From contig NZ_QVAI01000003.1 of the NCBI RefSeq assembly GCF_003427025.1, forward strand, positions 372,001-436,000: 64,000 nt of DNA, in the 5' to 3' direction. Source of the DNA: Jiangella endophytica. GTDB taxonomy: Bacteria; Actinomycetota; Actinomycetes; Jiangellales; Jiangellaceae. Shown in pieces: positions 55,993 to 63,808 of this stretch (the stretch's first letter is position 1; each line of letters begins with the position of its first letter). The position numbers and the translations under genes are program-made. The notes beneath the pieces are model-generated. The model had not been told where the DNA came from. It did no database searches and was given only the letters and a program-made list of their open reading frames with translations.

Positions 55993-57200
55993 GCGACCAG
56001 GGGGCCGGAGCCGGGGCGGGCGGAGCGCCCCCAGAGGGCGACCGCGACGACGCCCAGGACGGCGCTGAGCACGAACGGCGCCTGCAGTCCCTGCCAGGAC
56101 GCGACCGCGCCGCCGCCGAGCGCGCCCACGGCGCCGGCGCCGAACACGACCGTCCGCCAGGCCGCGGTGACCCGTCCGAGCAGTCCTGGCGGCGTGAGCC
56201 GCTGCCGCACCGACACCGCGGCGACGTTGAGCACGCCGAACCCGCCGCTGGTCGCCACCACGACGACCACCGCCGCCCAGATCGTCGGTGCGACCAGCAG
56301 CAGCGCCGGGGTCACGGCGATGGCGGCGATGCTGCCCAGCAGCACGGCCCGGTGCCGCCGCCGGCCGATGAGGCGGTCGGCGACCAGCGCGCCGGTCAGC
56401 CCGCCGGCCGCGCCGATCGCGAGGAACACGCCGAAGCCGAGCGCGCCCGCGTCGAGCCGCGCGTCCAGGTAGAGCACGAACACCGCGAACCAGGCGGCAT
56501 CGGCCAGCATCACCAGCGCGACCGCGCCCAGCAGCCCGCGCAGCACCCGCTGCCGCGCCAGCCAGCCGAGCCCGGCCCGCACCCCGTCGGCCACCGCGGG
56601 CGCGCCGGCCTCGCCGCCCCGGGCAGTCGCGGACAGCAGCGACGCGGGCAGCGAGAGCATCAGCAGAACGGCGATCGCCAGCGTCGCGCTGTTGGCCGCG
56701 AACGGCAGTGCCACCCCGGCCGCGAACAGCGAGGCGCCGATCAGCGGTCCGACGAACTCGTTGCCGGCCACCTCGCCCGCGACCAGCCGCCCGTTGGCCC
56801 GTTCCAGCAGCTCCGACGGCACCAGCCGCGGCACGACGGTCTGGGCGGCGGTGTCGCGGACGGTCTCGGCGACACCCAGCGCGAATGCCGCGCCGGCGAC
56901 CACCGGCAGCGTCGCGGTGCCCGTCAGCAGCGCCGTGACCAGCCCGAGCAGCACCACGATGCGCCCGAGGTCGGCCGCGGCGAGCAGCGTCCGCGCGCTG
57001 CGGCGGTCGGCCAGCGACCCGGCGGCCAGCCCGGTCAGCAGCCACGGCAGTGCGGTCGCCGCGCCGACCGCCGCCACCGCGAACGCGTCGTCGGTGAGCG
57101 ACGCGGCCAGCAGCGGGAACGCGGCCACCCGAATGCCGTCGCCGAGATTGACGAGCGTCGTTGCCGTCCAGAACCGCCAGAACCGGCCACCCAGGCGCAT
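55989..57200 (-). CDS. MFS transporter (MFS_3, transmembrane secretion effector type)
   Basis: 403 residues with about 12 membrane helices. The start MRLGGRFWRFWTATTLVNLG and the loop SLADRRSARTLLAAADLGRI are typical of the group that includes EntS-like siderophore exporters and macrolide-efflux proteins. GNEFVGPLIGASLFAAGVAL is another conserved segment. The ATG is at 57200. The stop codon (TAG) falls within the terminal inverted repeat at 55974-55992, so the last codons may have been set by insertion of that element. Confidence 0.88.
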   Translation of the reverse strand: MRLGGRFWRFWTATTLVNLGDGIRVAAFPLLAASLTDDAFAVAAVGAATALPWLLTGLAAGSLADRRSARTLLAAADLGRIVVLLGLVTALLTGTATLPVVAGAAFALGVAETVRDTAAQTVVPRLVPSELLERANGRLVAGEVAGNEFVGPLIGASLFAAGVALPFAANSATLAIAVLLMLSLPASLLSATARGGEAGAPAVADGVRAGLGWLARQRVLRGLLGAVALVMLADAAWFAVFVLYLDARLDAGALGFGVFLAIGAAGGLTGALVADRLIGRRRHRAVLLGSIAAIAVTPALLLVAPTIWAAVVVVVATSGGFGVLNVAAVSVRQRLTPPGLLGRVTAAWRTVVFGAGAVGALGGGAVASWQGLQAPFVLSAVLGVVAVALWGRSARPGSGPLVA

Positions 57201-57209
57201 CGGCCCATC

Positions 57210-57443
57210 CTAGGTCGCCGCCTCGGTCGTCAGTGTCAGCGCCAGCAGCGGGCACAGCGCGACCGCCTGTTCCGCGTCGGCGACCGACCCGGGCGGCACC
57301 TCGGTGAGCAGCCGGCCGGGCGTCGAGCGGTGCGGCAGCGGGTAGCCCCACTCGTCGCGGCCCAGCAGATCCGGCAGCAGCTCCACGCACAGGCCGCGAC
57401 CGTCGCAGCGGGTCCAGTCGACGTGCAGGCCGGTGCGGTTCAC
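57210..57443 (-). CDS. Three-cysteine ferredoxin
   Basis: 77 residues with HVDWTRCDGRGLCVELLPD and EQAVALCPLLALTL. The C-x5-C...CP pattern has three cysteines, as in [3Fe-4S] ferredoxins of actinobacterial P450 and electron-transfer systems. The GTG start lies in a GTGA overlap with the NuoF-like gene, so it is co-translated and may be that protein's electron partner. Last gene of the electron-transfer module. Confidence 0.85.
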   Translation of the reverse strand: MNRTGLHVDWTRCDGRGLCVELLPDLLGRDEWGYPLPHRSTPGRLLTEVPPGSVADAEQAVALCPLLALTLTTEAAT

Positions 57444-58645
57444 GGCCGCCCACCCGCGACGCACCGGCCGGTGGCGTGCGCCGCGACGTCGTCGGCGAAC
57501 GCGTCCAGCGCGCTGAGCACCAGACGGCTGGTGCCGTCCGGGTGGTGGCAGGCGCCTCGTCCGGCGACCGTGGTCGCCAGCCGCCGCACCCGGCCCTCGG
57601 TCCCGACGGCTGGGCGACCGGCCAGCTCGCCGACCGCGCCGGCCAGCGCCGGAAGCCCGAACCGGCACGGCCCGCACTGCCCGGCCGACTGGCCCGCGAG
57701 GTAGCGCACGATCTGCGCCGTCAGATGCAGCCCGCAGCGACCTGGCCCGAGCGCGATCAGCACGCCCGCCCCGGGCACGGCCCGGCCCGACGGCGAGAGC
57801 CTTGCGTCCACTTCCGCTGCCGGCAGCCAGGCACCGTGGTAGCCGCCGACGAGCACCGCGGCCACCGGCCCGGTGCCGCAGGCCGCGAGCACGTCGGCGA
57901 CGCGGGTCCCGCCGGGGATCTCCAGCACCCCGCCGGCCGGGAGATCGCCGGACACCGTCACCAGCCGGGTCCCGGGATCCTCCAGCGTGCCGGCGCCGCG
58001 GAACCAGGACCCGCCGTAGCGTGCCACCAGCCCGAGATGCGCCAGCGTCTCGACGTTGTGCACCAACGTGGGCCGGCCGTCCAGGCCGGTCTCGCTGAGC
58101 CGGTGCAGCCGGTCCGTCGGCAGCGCGACGCCCTGTCCGACGGCGTTGACCACGGCGCCGGCCTCGCCCGACACGAACGTGTGCGGCGCGACGACCACTC
58201 GGACCCGGCCGCCGTCCGGGCGCTCGGCCAGCGCCCGCCGGATCGGGGTCCCGCTACCGGAGCGCACGTACAGATACACCCGGCTCGCCCGCACCGCGTC
58301 GGCCGCGGCCAGCAACCCGTCGACGACCAGATGTGGCGCATGCTGCACCAGCGTCGCGTCCTTCCGGCTGCGCGGCTCGCCCTCGGCGCCGTTCCCGATC
58401 ACCACCGGGCGTCGTCCGGCCGCCGTCGCCGCCAGCTTCCGCCAGACGGGGAAGGCGGCGCCGCCACGCCCGGTCAGCCCGGAGAGCTCCAGCTCACGGA
58501 TCAGGTCCGTGCCGGAGCTCGGCGCCGGCCCGTAGGCGGCCAGATGGGCTTCGTGGCCGGCGCCCGCGCCGGCCACGAACAACCGGCCGGCGGTGTCCGG
58601 CCGAGTGGGCGACCCGGTCGCCACGGCGGCCGGACGGGCGTTCAT
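57440..58645 (-). CDS. NuoF-like flavin/iron-sulfur NADH dehydrogenase subunit
   Basis: 401 residues related to complex I subunit F. The flavin/NADH loop is LTGRGGAAFPVWRKLAA, and IGNGAEGEPRSRKDATLVQH corresponds to the NADEGEPG segment. The iron-sulfur region reads SAGQCGPCRFG and a later GACHHPDG; the first Cys of the standard SCGxCxPC motif is Ala, so only three cluster cysteines are visible. It is shorter than NuoF (about 430) and is not next to other nuo genes. Overlaps both neighbours by 4 nt. Likely accepts NADH and passes electrons to the ferredoxin or the di-heme membrane protein. Confidence 0.85.
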   Translation of the reverse strand: MNARPAAVATGSPTRPDTAGRLFVAGAGAGHEAHLAAYGPAPSSGTDLIRELELSGLTGRGGAAFPVWRKLAATAAGRRPVVIGNGAEGEPRSRKDATLVQHAPHLVVDGLLAAADAVRASRVYLYVRSGSGTPIRRALAERPDGGRVRVVVAPHTFVSGEAGAVVNAVGQGVALPTDRLHRLSETGLDGRPTLVHNVETLAHLGLVARYGGSWFRGAGTLEDPGTRLVTVSGDLPAGGVLEIPGGTRVADVLAACGTGPVAAVLVGGYHGAWLPAAEVDARLSPSGRAVPGAGVLIALGPGRCGLHLTAQIVRYLAGQSAGQCGPCRFGLPALAGAVGELAGRPAVGTEGRVRRLATTVAGRGACHHPDGTSRLVLSALDAFADDVAAHATGRCVAGGRP

Positions 58646-59196
58646 CGCAGCTCCTGGCGGGCGTGGGACGACTCGACGAACCAGGCCGACAACCGCCAGA
58701 CCACCGCGATCGTGACGGCGATCAGGCTCACCGCGGCGACCTCCAGGAACCAGCTCGTGCGCGCGTCCGTGCCGTTGCCGACGGCGTGCAGGAACGCGAC
58801 CGGCCACATCGCGTAGACCAGCCAGTGCACCGTCCGGTAGGTGCGCAGTCCCAGCCGGTGGCGCAGCAGCGCGGTGACGACGACGGCCAGCAGCACGTCG
58901 AACGCGACCGTCCCGAGGCCCTGCCAGAACGGACGGAACGCGCCGGCGAAGGGCATCAGCAGGTCGGTGACGGAGAGCCGGGCCAGCGGGTCGAACAGCA
59001 GCGTCAGCACGTGCACGCCGACGAACGCGGTCGCCGCCAGGGCGACGTCGCGGTGCACCAGCGCGATCGAGAACCGCGGCAGCCCGGGCAGCGGCCGCCC
59101 GGACCGGTTCAGCACGCCCAGCACGACGGACGCCGTCAGCAGCGCCAGCGCCGTGACCCCGCTGGCCCGGCCGGCCGCCCAGAGCGCCTCATTCAC
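58642..59196 (-). CDS. Ferric reductase-like di-heme membrane protein
   Basis: 184 residues with about five membrane helices. Histidines placed to bind two hemes are VHRDVALAATAFVGVHVL (14 apart) and YRTVHWLVYAMWPVAFLHAV (13 apart), as in the ferric-reductase-like transmembrane (FRD/MsrQ) family. No flavin or NADH domain is attached. The GTG at 59196 overlaps the ApbE gene by 8 nt and the stop overlaps NuoF by 4 nt. It is probably the membrane electron carrier of the module. Confidence 0.85.
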   Translation of the reverse strand: MNEALWAAGRASGVTALALLTASVVLGVLNRSGRPLPGLPRFSIALVHRDVALAATAFVGVHVLTLLFDPLARLSVTDLLMPFAGAFRPFWQGLGTVAFDVLLAVVVTALLRHRLGLRTYRTVHWLVYAMWPVAFLHAVGNGTDARTSWFLEVAAVSLIAVTIAVVWRLSAWFVESSHARQELR

Positions 59197-60091
59197 GGCC
59201 CGCGCCTCCGTCCGGGTCCGGCCAGCGGCCGACGGTGACGACCGCGGCCCCGTCGCCGACCAGTCGCGCGTCGACGTGCCGTGACGCGAGCCAGCTCGGC
59301 GCCCGGTGGCCGCGCACGACGGCGGCGGTGCTGTACGCGTTGGCCAGCAGACAGCTCGGCGCGACCACCGTCGCGCTGCGCCACACCGGCTCGGCCGGCA
59401 GCCCGGTGCGCGGGTCGACGATGTGGTGCACCTCCCGGCCGTTCCAGCGGTGTCGCCGGCGGCGCGTGCTGGACGTCGCCATCGCCCAGCCCGAGCGCAG
59501 CGACACCTGCTGGGCGGGGTCGTCCGCGGTGTCGCGCACGACGACCTGCCAGCGGAAGCCGGCGGCGCCCGCGGTCGCGATGTCTCCGCCCAGCGACACC
59601 AGCACCCCGGCGCCGAAGCGGTCGTGGGCGGCGTGCGCGGCGAGGTCCGCGGCCAGCGCCTTGCCCGACGCGCCGAGGTCCAGCCGGACGCCGCCGGGGA
59701 CGGTGAGCCGACGGCCGCGCAGCCGGATCGTCGTCCAGTCCGGGGGTGGCGCGGCCTTCGCGGGCTCCAGCGGGACGTCGATGACGTCGACGCCGAAGCC
59801 GAGCGCGTCCAGCTGGGCGCCCAGCGTGGGGTCGACGTCGCCGTCGGTGCAGCGCGCGGCCTCCAGCGCGCCCTCGACCAGCGTCGCCAGCATCGGGCTG
59901 ACGTCGACGCCACGGGCCAGCTCACCGTCGGCGCGGGCCAGCTCGGAGTCGTCGCGGTACCGGCTGCAGGCGGCGTCGACCTCGGCGAGAACGGCCTCGA
60001 CCAGCCGCACCGACGGTTCGAGTACCTCCGGCGCCGTCACCACGGTGGCCGCTGTGCTCCACAGCGGCCACTCGTGCCGCGCGGTCTCCAT
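59189..60091 (-). CDS. apbE: FAD:protein FMN transferase
   Basis: 300 residues. ApbE attaches FMN from FAD to a threonine in a partner protein. Landmarks are ACSRYRDDSELARADGELAR, VDPTLGAQLDALGFGVD, VRLDLGASGKALAADLAAHA (the G-K-A signature), VLVSLGGDIATAG and HHIVDPRTGLPA. The ATG overlaps the stop of the small secreted protein gene (TGATG). No usual FMN-acceptor domain with a [S/T]GAT-type motif was found in the window, so its target is unidentified. Confidence 0.92.
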   Translation of the reverse strand: METARHEWPLWSTAATVVTAPEVLEPSVRLVEAVLAEVDAACSRYRDDSELARADGELARGVDVSPMLATLVEGALEAARCTDGDVDPTLGAQLDALGFGVDVIDVPLEPAKAAPPPDWTTIRLRGRRLTVPGGVRLDLGASGKALAADLAAHAAHDRFGAGVLVSLGGDIATAGAAGFRWQVVVRDTADDPAQQVSLRSGWAMATSSTRRRRHRWNGREVHHIVDPRTGLPAEPVWRSATVVAPSCLLANAYSTAAVVRGHRAPSWLASRHVDARLVGDGAAVVTVGRWPDPDGGAGRE

Positions 60092-60348
60092 CACGACCCC
60101 GACGACTGCGCGTGCGGCGCCGTGCCCAGGCCCGGCAGCACCGGCGACTGGCCGGCCGAACCCCTGTCGTCGTCGTCGCCGGTCGTGCCGGAGACCGTGC
60201 TCGAGCCGGTGCCGGTGTCCGTCCCGGTGGCCTGCGCGCTCGCGGACCACAGGGCTGCTGCACCGGCGGCGGTGACGGCGATGCTGGTCAGGCCGACGAC
60301 GGCGGTGGTCGTGGCGGCTCGGCGGCGGCCGGTGGCTGGTGGCACCAT
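60091..60348 (-). CDS. Small secreted/anchored protein of the redox module
   Basis: 85 residues: an N-terminal basic segment and a hydrophobic helix (about 13-35, TTTAVVGLTSIAVTAAGAAA), then a Thr/Ser/Gly/Asp-rich tail (GTDTGTGSSTVSGTTGDDDD) of low complexity. It has no cysteine, heme motif or recognised domain. The ATG at 60348 has GAGG upstream, and the stop overlaps the ApbE start. It is the first gene after the candidate regulator boxes. In comparable clusters this position holds an FMN-binding-domain protein, which this is not. Confidence 0.7.
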   Translation of the reverse strand: MVPPATGRRRAATTTAVVGLTSIAVTAAGAAALWSASAQATGTDTGTGSSTVSGTTGDDDDRGSAGQSPVLPGLGTAPHAQSSGS

Positions 60349-60360
60349 GTCGTGACCTCG

Positions 60361-60420
60361 ATCCTGGAACCGGTGCTCCTCCCACCACGATGGGGCGGGA
60401 ATCTTCCAGGATTCTTGGAG
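60361..60420 (-). promoter_or_regulatory. Candidate response-regulator sites before the redox module
   Basis: ATCCTGGAA (60361-60369) is an inverted copy of TTCCAGGAT (60404-60412). The right part is also a direct repeat with 11-bp spacing, TCTTCCA at 60402 and TCTTGGA at 60413, the pattern bound by OmpR-type regulators. It is between the kinase gene and the small secreted protein gene. Confidence 0.5.
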
Positions 60421-60424
60421 CCGG

Positions 60425-61636
60425 TCAGGGCTGCCGGGGCAACCGCACGGTGACGACGGCGCCGCCGCTGCCCTCGTCGCGGCCGGCCCGCACGTCGCCG
60501 CCGTGCCGGTGCGCCACCTCGGCGACCAGCGCCAGCCCCAGGCCGTAGTGCCGCTGACCGGTGGAGTCGCCGGACCGGCGGCCGCCGGCGAACCGCTCGA
60601 ACGCCTGACGCTCGGTGCCGGGCGGGAACCCGGGACCGTCGTCGCTGATCCGGATCTGCGCGTCCTGGCCGGCCGTCTCGACGGTGACGGTGACGGTGGA
60701 GCGCGCGTGGTCCAGCGCGTTCCAGACCAGCGCGGAGCACAACCGCGCCAGCGACACCCGCGAACCGCGGATCGTGACGGGCGTCGTCGCGCCGGTGCGG
60801 TCCAGCCGCAGCCCGCGGCGGTCGGCCTCCGCCCGGTGGCTGCGGACCGTCTCGTCGGCGAGCGCGACCAGGTCGACGGGCGTGTCGTCGACCACCTCGC
60901 GCGGATCCGCGGCGAGCAGCAGATCCTCCAGGATGTCGGTGAGCCGCTGGGCGTCGGTGACGATCTCGTCGACGCCGGCGCCGACCGGCTCGTCCAGGTC
61001 CGGCCGCTCGCGGACGCGCAGCTGGAGCAGCTGGGCGCGGGTGCGCAACAGCGTCAGCGGGGTGCGCAGCTCGTGGCTGGCGTCGGCGATGAACCGCCGC
61101 TGCAGGGCGAGCGACGCGGCCAGCGGCGCCATCGCGCGCCGGGCCATCCACGCCGCGATCAGCGCTGCCACCAGCACTGCGGCCAGACCGGCGATCGCCA
61201 GCGCCCAGGCCAGCCGGGTCAGCTCCTCGGCGTTCTCGTGCTGGTCGACGGCGACCTGGACGATGCGGCCGCGCTCGTGGGTGGTCCGGACGAGGAAGTC
61301 CTTGTCGCCGGTATCGACGTCCCGCTCGACCGGGTGGCCGGTCCGGGCGACCTCCTCCAGCGCGTCGCGGTCCGGTAATCCGTCCGGCATGCCGGACGAG
61401 AGCAGCAGCCTGCCGTCCGCGAGCACCGCGACGAACACGCCCGGCGGCGCATCGTCGACCGAGGCGGTGCGCGCGGTGTCGGCGAGCAGGTGGCGGTTGT
61501 CCTCCGCCTGGCTGCGGGCGACGATGACCAGTACCAGGGCGGCGACCCCGGCCAGCAGTACGACGATCAGCAGCGTGAGGAGGGCGGCCAGCCGCCGGGC
61601 GCCGCGGTGCACCTGGACGTCGTCGCCGCTGGTCAT
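60425..61636 (-). CDS. Sensor histidine kinase
   Basis: 403 residues. Two membrane helices (about 16-42 and 140-163) enclose an extracytoplasmic sensor of about 95 residues. HAMP-like linker, then HisKA with FIADASHELRTPLTLLRTRA (phospho-His), and the ATPase with WNALDHARSTVTV (N box), IRISDDGPGFPPGTE (G1) and HYGLGLALVAEVAHRHGGDV (G2). The ATG overlaps the regulator gene by 4 nt. It is located upstream of and on the same strand as the redox genes, so it probably controls them. Confidence 0.94.
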   Translation of the reverse strand: MTSGDDVQVHRGARRLAALLTLLIVVLLAGVAALVLVIVARSQAEDNRHLLADTARTASVDDAPPGVFVAVLADGRLLLSSGMPDGLPDRDALEEVARTGHPVERDVDTGDKDFLVRTTHERGRIVQVAVDQHENAEELTRLAWALAIAGLAAVLVAALIAAWMARRAMAPLAASLALQRRFIADASHELRTPLTLLRTRAQLLQLRVRERPDLDEPVGAGVDEIVTDAQRLTDILEDLLLAADPREVVDDTPVDLVALADETVRSHRAEADRRGLRLDRTGATTPVTIRGSRVSLARLCSALVWNALDHARSTVTVTVETAGQDAQIRISDDGPGFPPGTERQAFERFAGGRRSGDSTGQRHYGLGLALVAEVAHRHGGDVRAGRDEGSGGAVVTVRLPRQP

Positions 61637-62298
61637 GTCGCAGCGCCGAGGCGGTAGCCGAGCCCGCGCACGGTCCGCACGGCGGTGCGGCCGAGCTTGC
61701 GCCGCAGGTAGTGGACATAGGTGTCGACCACACCCTGATCGTCGGCCTCGGGGAACGCCGCCGCCAGCAGCTCGCGCCGGGAGAGGACCTGTCGTGGATG
61801 GCGGGCCAGCTGTTCGAGCAGGCCGCACTCGCGCTCGGAGAGCGCGACCTCGCCGCCGTCGTCCAGCCGCACGCTGCGCGTCGTCACGTCCAGGACCCCG
61901 CCCGGGACCCGCAGCGCGGGCGCCGCCAGTTCGTGCCGGCGCAGCAGGGCGCGCAGCCGGGCCAGCAGCTCCGCGACGTCGAACGGCTTGGCCAGGTAGT
62001 CCTCGGCGCCGCGGTCCAGGCCCTCGACCCTGTCGGCCGGGTTGCCCAGCGCCGACAGCACCAGCGTCGGCGTCGTCACTCCACTGCGGCGCAGCCGGGT
62101 GAGCACATCGAGGCCGTCGAGCGCCGGCAGCCCGCGGTCCAGCAGGATCACGTCGTACGCGCCGGCCAGCCCTTCGTGCAGCGCCCGCTGCCCGTCGCGC
62201 GCGACCGCGACGCCGTAACCCGCGCCCTCGAGCAGCTCGGTGAGCATGGCGCACAGCCGGGCGTCGTCCTCGACCACCAGGATCCGTGGTTCCCCCAC
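61633..62298 (-). CDS. OmpR-family response regulator
   Basis: 221 residues. Receiver: RILVVEDDARLCAMLTELLE, phospho-Asp in VILLDRGLPALDGLD, and LAKPFDVAELLARLRAL with the conserved Lys. Effector: ALSERECGLLEQLARHPRQV, VVDTYVHYLRRKLGRTAVRT, VRGLGYRLG. The GTG at 62298 is the start. First gene of the unit; the kinase follows with a 4-nt overlap. Confidence 0.95.
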   Translation of the reverse strand: MGEPRILVVEDDARLCAMLTELLEGAGYGVAVARDGQRALHEGLAGAYDVILLDRGLPALDGLDVLTRLRRSGVTTPTLVLSALGNPADRVEGLDRGAEDYLAKPFDVAELLARLRALLRRHELAAPALRVPGGVLDVTTRSVRLDDGGEVALSERECGLLEQLARHPRQVLSRRELLAAAFPEADDQGVVDTYVHYLRRKLGRTAVRTVRGLGYRLGAAT

Positions 62299-62373
62299 GT
62301 CAGCAGCATAAGGATGACGCGCGGCCGGGATCGGGGCCCCCGGCCGAGTCCGTACGACGAGGCACTTCTCGGG

Positions 62374-62550
62374 TCAGTTCAGTGCTCGGAAGGCCTCGTA
62401 GACCATGAACGCCGGCCAGAACAGACCTTGGAGGACGGCTAGCACGTGTTCCCAGAACGTGTCGGCCTGCTGCCAGAAGAACACCAGCGCTCCGAAGATC
62501 CCGAGTCCGTAGATGGCCCCGCCGCCGGCGGTGGCTCCTTTGTCCGCCAT
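62374..62550 (-). CDS. Small membrane protein (58 residues)
   Basis: A frame of 59 codons starting MADKGATAGGGAIYGLGIFG with GAGGAGG 7 nt before the ATG. Two hydrophobic segments (about 12-26 and 36-51), several Trp/Phe, and the short end VYEAFRALN. Its codon use is GC-rich in third positions and the ribosome site is strong, so it is probably real. No family is known to me. It lies 44 nt before the aldolase stop region and upstream of the response regulator. Confidence 0.65.
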   Translation of the reverse strand: MADKGATAGGGAIYGLGIFGALVFFWQQADTFWEHVLAVLQGLFWPAFMVYEAFRALN

Positions 62551-62594
62551 GTGTCCGCCTCCTCACGTGTGCGCGACGGCGATCGTGTTGCCGG

Positions 62595-63515
62595 TCATGA
62601 CGGGTCTGGGCTCGGGTGGCCGGGTCGGCTCGGGTACTTGGCGAGGATGTCCTTGAGGCCGTCGACGAAGCGCAGCGACGAGTCGTGGTCACGCTGCCAG
62701 ATGTTGCGGCCGAAGATCAGGCCCGTGGCGCCGGCCTCCATGGTCTGACGGGCCTTCTCCAGCATCGCGTCGTCGCCGGCCCGCGTCCCGCCGGAGACCA
62801 GCACGAGCGTGCGGCCGGCGGAGCGCACGACGGCGTCGATCGCGTGCTGTGGGGTGACGCCGACGTCGTATGGCGGCTTGACGCCGGTGCGCTTCTCCGG
62901 GTGGGGGAAGTTGACCTTGACGATGTCGGCTCCGAGTTCGCTGGCGGTACGGGCGGCGTAGTCGACGGCGTAGAACGAGTCCTTGCCGCCCTTGGCCTCG
63001 ATCGCCGATCCGCGTGGGTATGCCCAGACGATGAGCGGCATGCCGAGCCGCTCGGCCTCGGCGCGGACGACGTGGTACTGCGCGAAGTCCCGTTCCTGGG
63101 CTGGGGTGCCGACGTACATGGTGTAGCCGACGGCGTCCGCGCCCAGCCGGACGGCGTCCTGCACCGTCGCGTGGACGGGGGAGAGCGCCGCGTCGTCGGG
63201 TGGGATGTCGGTCTTGCCGTTGAGCTTGAGGATCAAGGGGATCTCGCCGGCATAGTCCCAGTAGAACTTCTCCGCCAGCCCGATCTGGGTGACGATCCCG
63301 TTGAACTCTCCCTCGCGTGCGAGCCTGGCGATGTACGCCGGATCGCTCGCCTCCGGGTTGGCGAAGAAGTCGCGCGGTCCGTGCTCGAGGCCCTGGTCGT
63401 ACGGGAGGAAGAGCGCTGTTCCGTTGCGCAGGCCGTGCTCGAAGAGGATGCGGTGCAGGCGCGCCTTCTTGCCCGTGTTCAGCCCCAGCTGGGTCATCGT
63501 CGGCCGAGTCGTCAT
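62595..63515 (-). CDS. Class I (DhnA/DeoC-LacD type) fructose-bisphosphate aldolase
   Basis: 306 residues. Archaeal-type class I aldolase: LFLPYDQGLEHGPRDFF, the Schiff-base Lys in ELGADIVKVNFPHPEKRTG, SGGTRAGDDAMLEKARQTME and ATGLIFGRNIWQR. It cleaves fructose 1,6-bisphosphate to triose phosphates without a metal. The ATG at 63515 has GAGGGGCG upstream. Two DosR-like boxes and a Usp gene are in the region beyond its start, suggesting hypoxia or stationary-phase control. Confidence 0.9.
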   Translation of the reverse strand: MTTRPTMTQLGLNTGKKARLHRILFEHGLRNGTALFLPYDQGLEHGPRDFFANPEASDPAYIARLAREGEFNGIVTQIGLAEKFYWDYAGEIPLILKLNGKTDIPPDDAALSPVHATVQDAVRLGADAVGYTMYVGTPAQERDFAQYHVVRAEAERLGMPLIVWAYPRGSAIEAKGGKDSFYAVDYAARTASELGADIVKVNFPHPEKRTGVKPPYDVGVTPQHAIDAVVRSAGRTLVLVSGGTRAGDDAMLEKARQTMEAGATGLIFGRNIWQRDHDSSLRFVDGLKDILAKYPSRPGHPSPDPS

Positions 63516-63664
63516 CGTGATCGCCCCTCGATGCGGCGGTGGTGACGCGGTCAGCATCCGCTCCGGCGCCGTCGCGCCGCGGGCACCGGTCCGGTCCGCG
63601 TCCTCATGCCTCGAGCGTCCGCCTTGTGGGCGCGGGAGACGTAGAGCCGGAAGGCCGTGAGCGC

Positions 63665-63678
63665 GGGACTTTCGGCCC
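63665..63678. promoter_or_regulatory. DosR-type box 1
   Basis: GGGACTTTCGGCCC closely fits the actinobacterial DosR/DevR core GGGACnnnnGGCCC. It lies between the aldolase and Usp genes. Confidence 0.55.
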
Positions 63679-63735
63679 GACCGGGTCCAGCGGCCCGCCG
63701 CTCGGATGTCGCCTGCGGTCGCGGTGACCAACGTC

Positions 63736-63749
63736 GGGACCTTGGGCTC
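63736..63749. promoter_or_regulatory. DosR-type box 2
   Basis: GGGACCTTGGGCTC has the same GGGAC-N4-GG core as box 1, begins 71 bp after it and 73 bp before the Usp start. Two boxes are common at strongly induced DosR targets. Confidence 0.5.
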
Positions 63750-63808
63750 TGCCGACCCGAGGACTTCGTGGCGACGGTGGGAGCAGGAGGGATCGGCGGG
63801 AGGACGCC

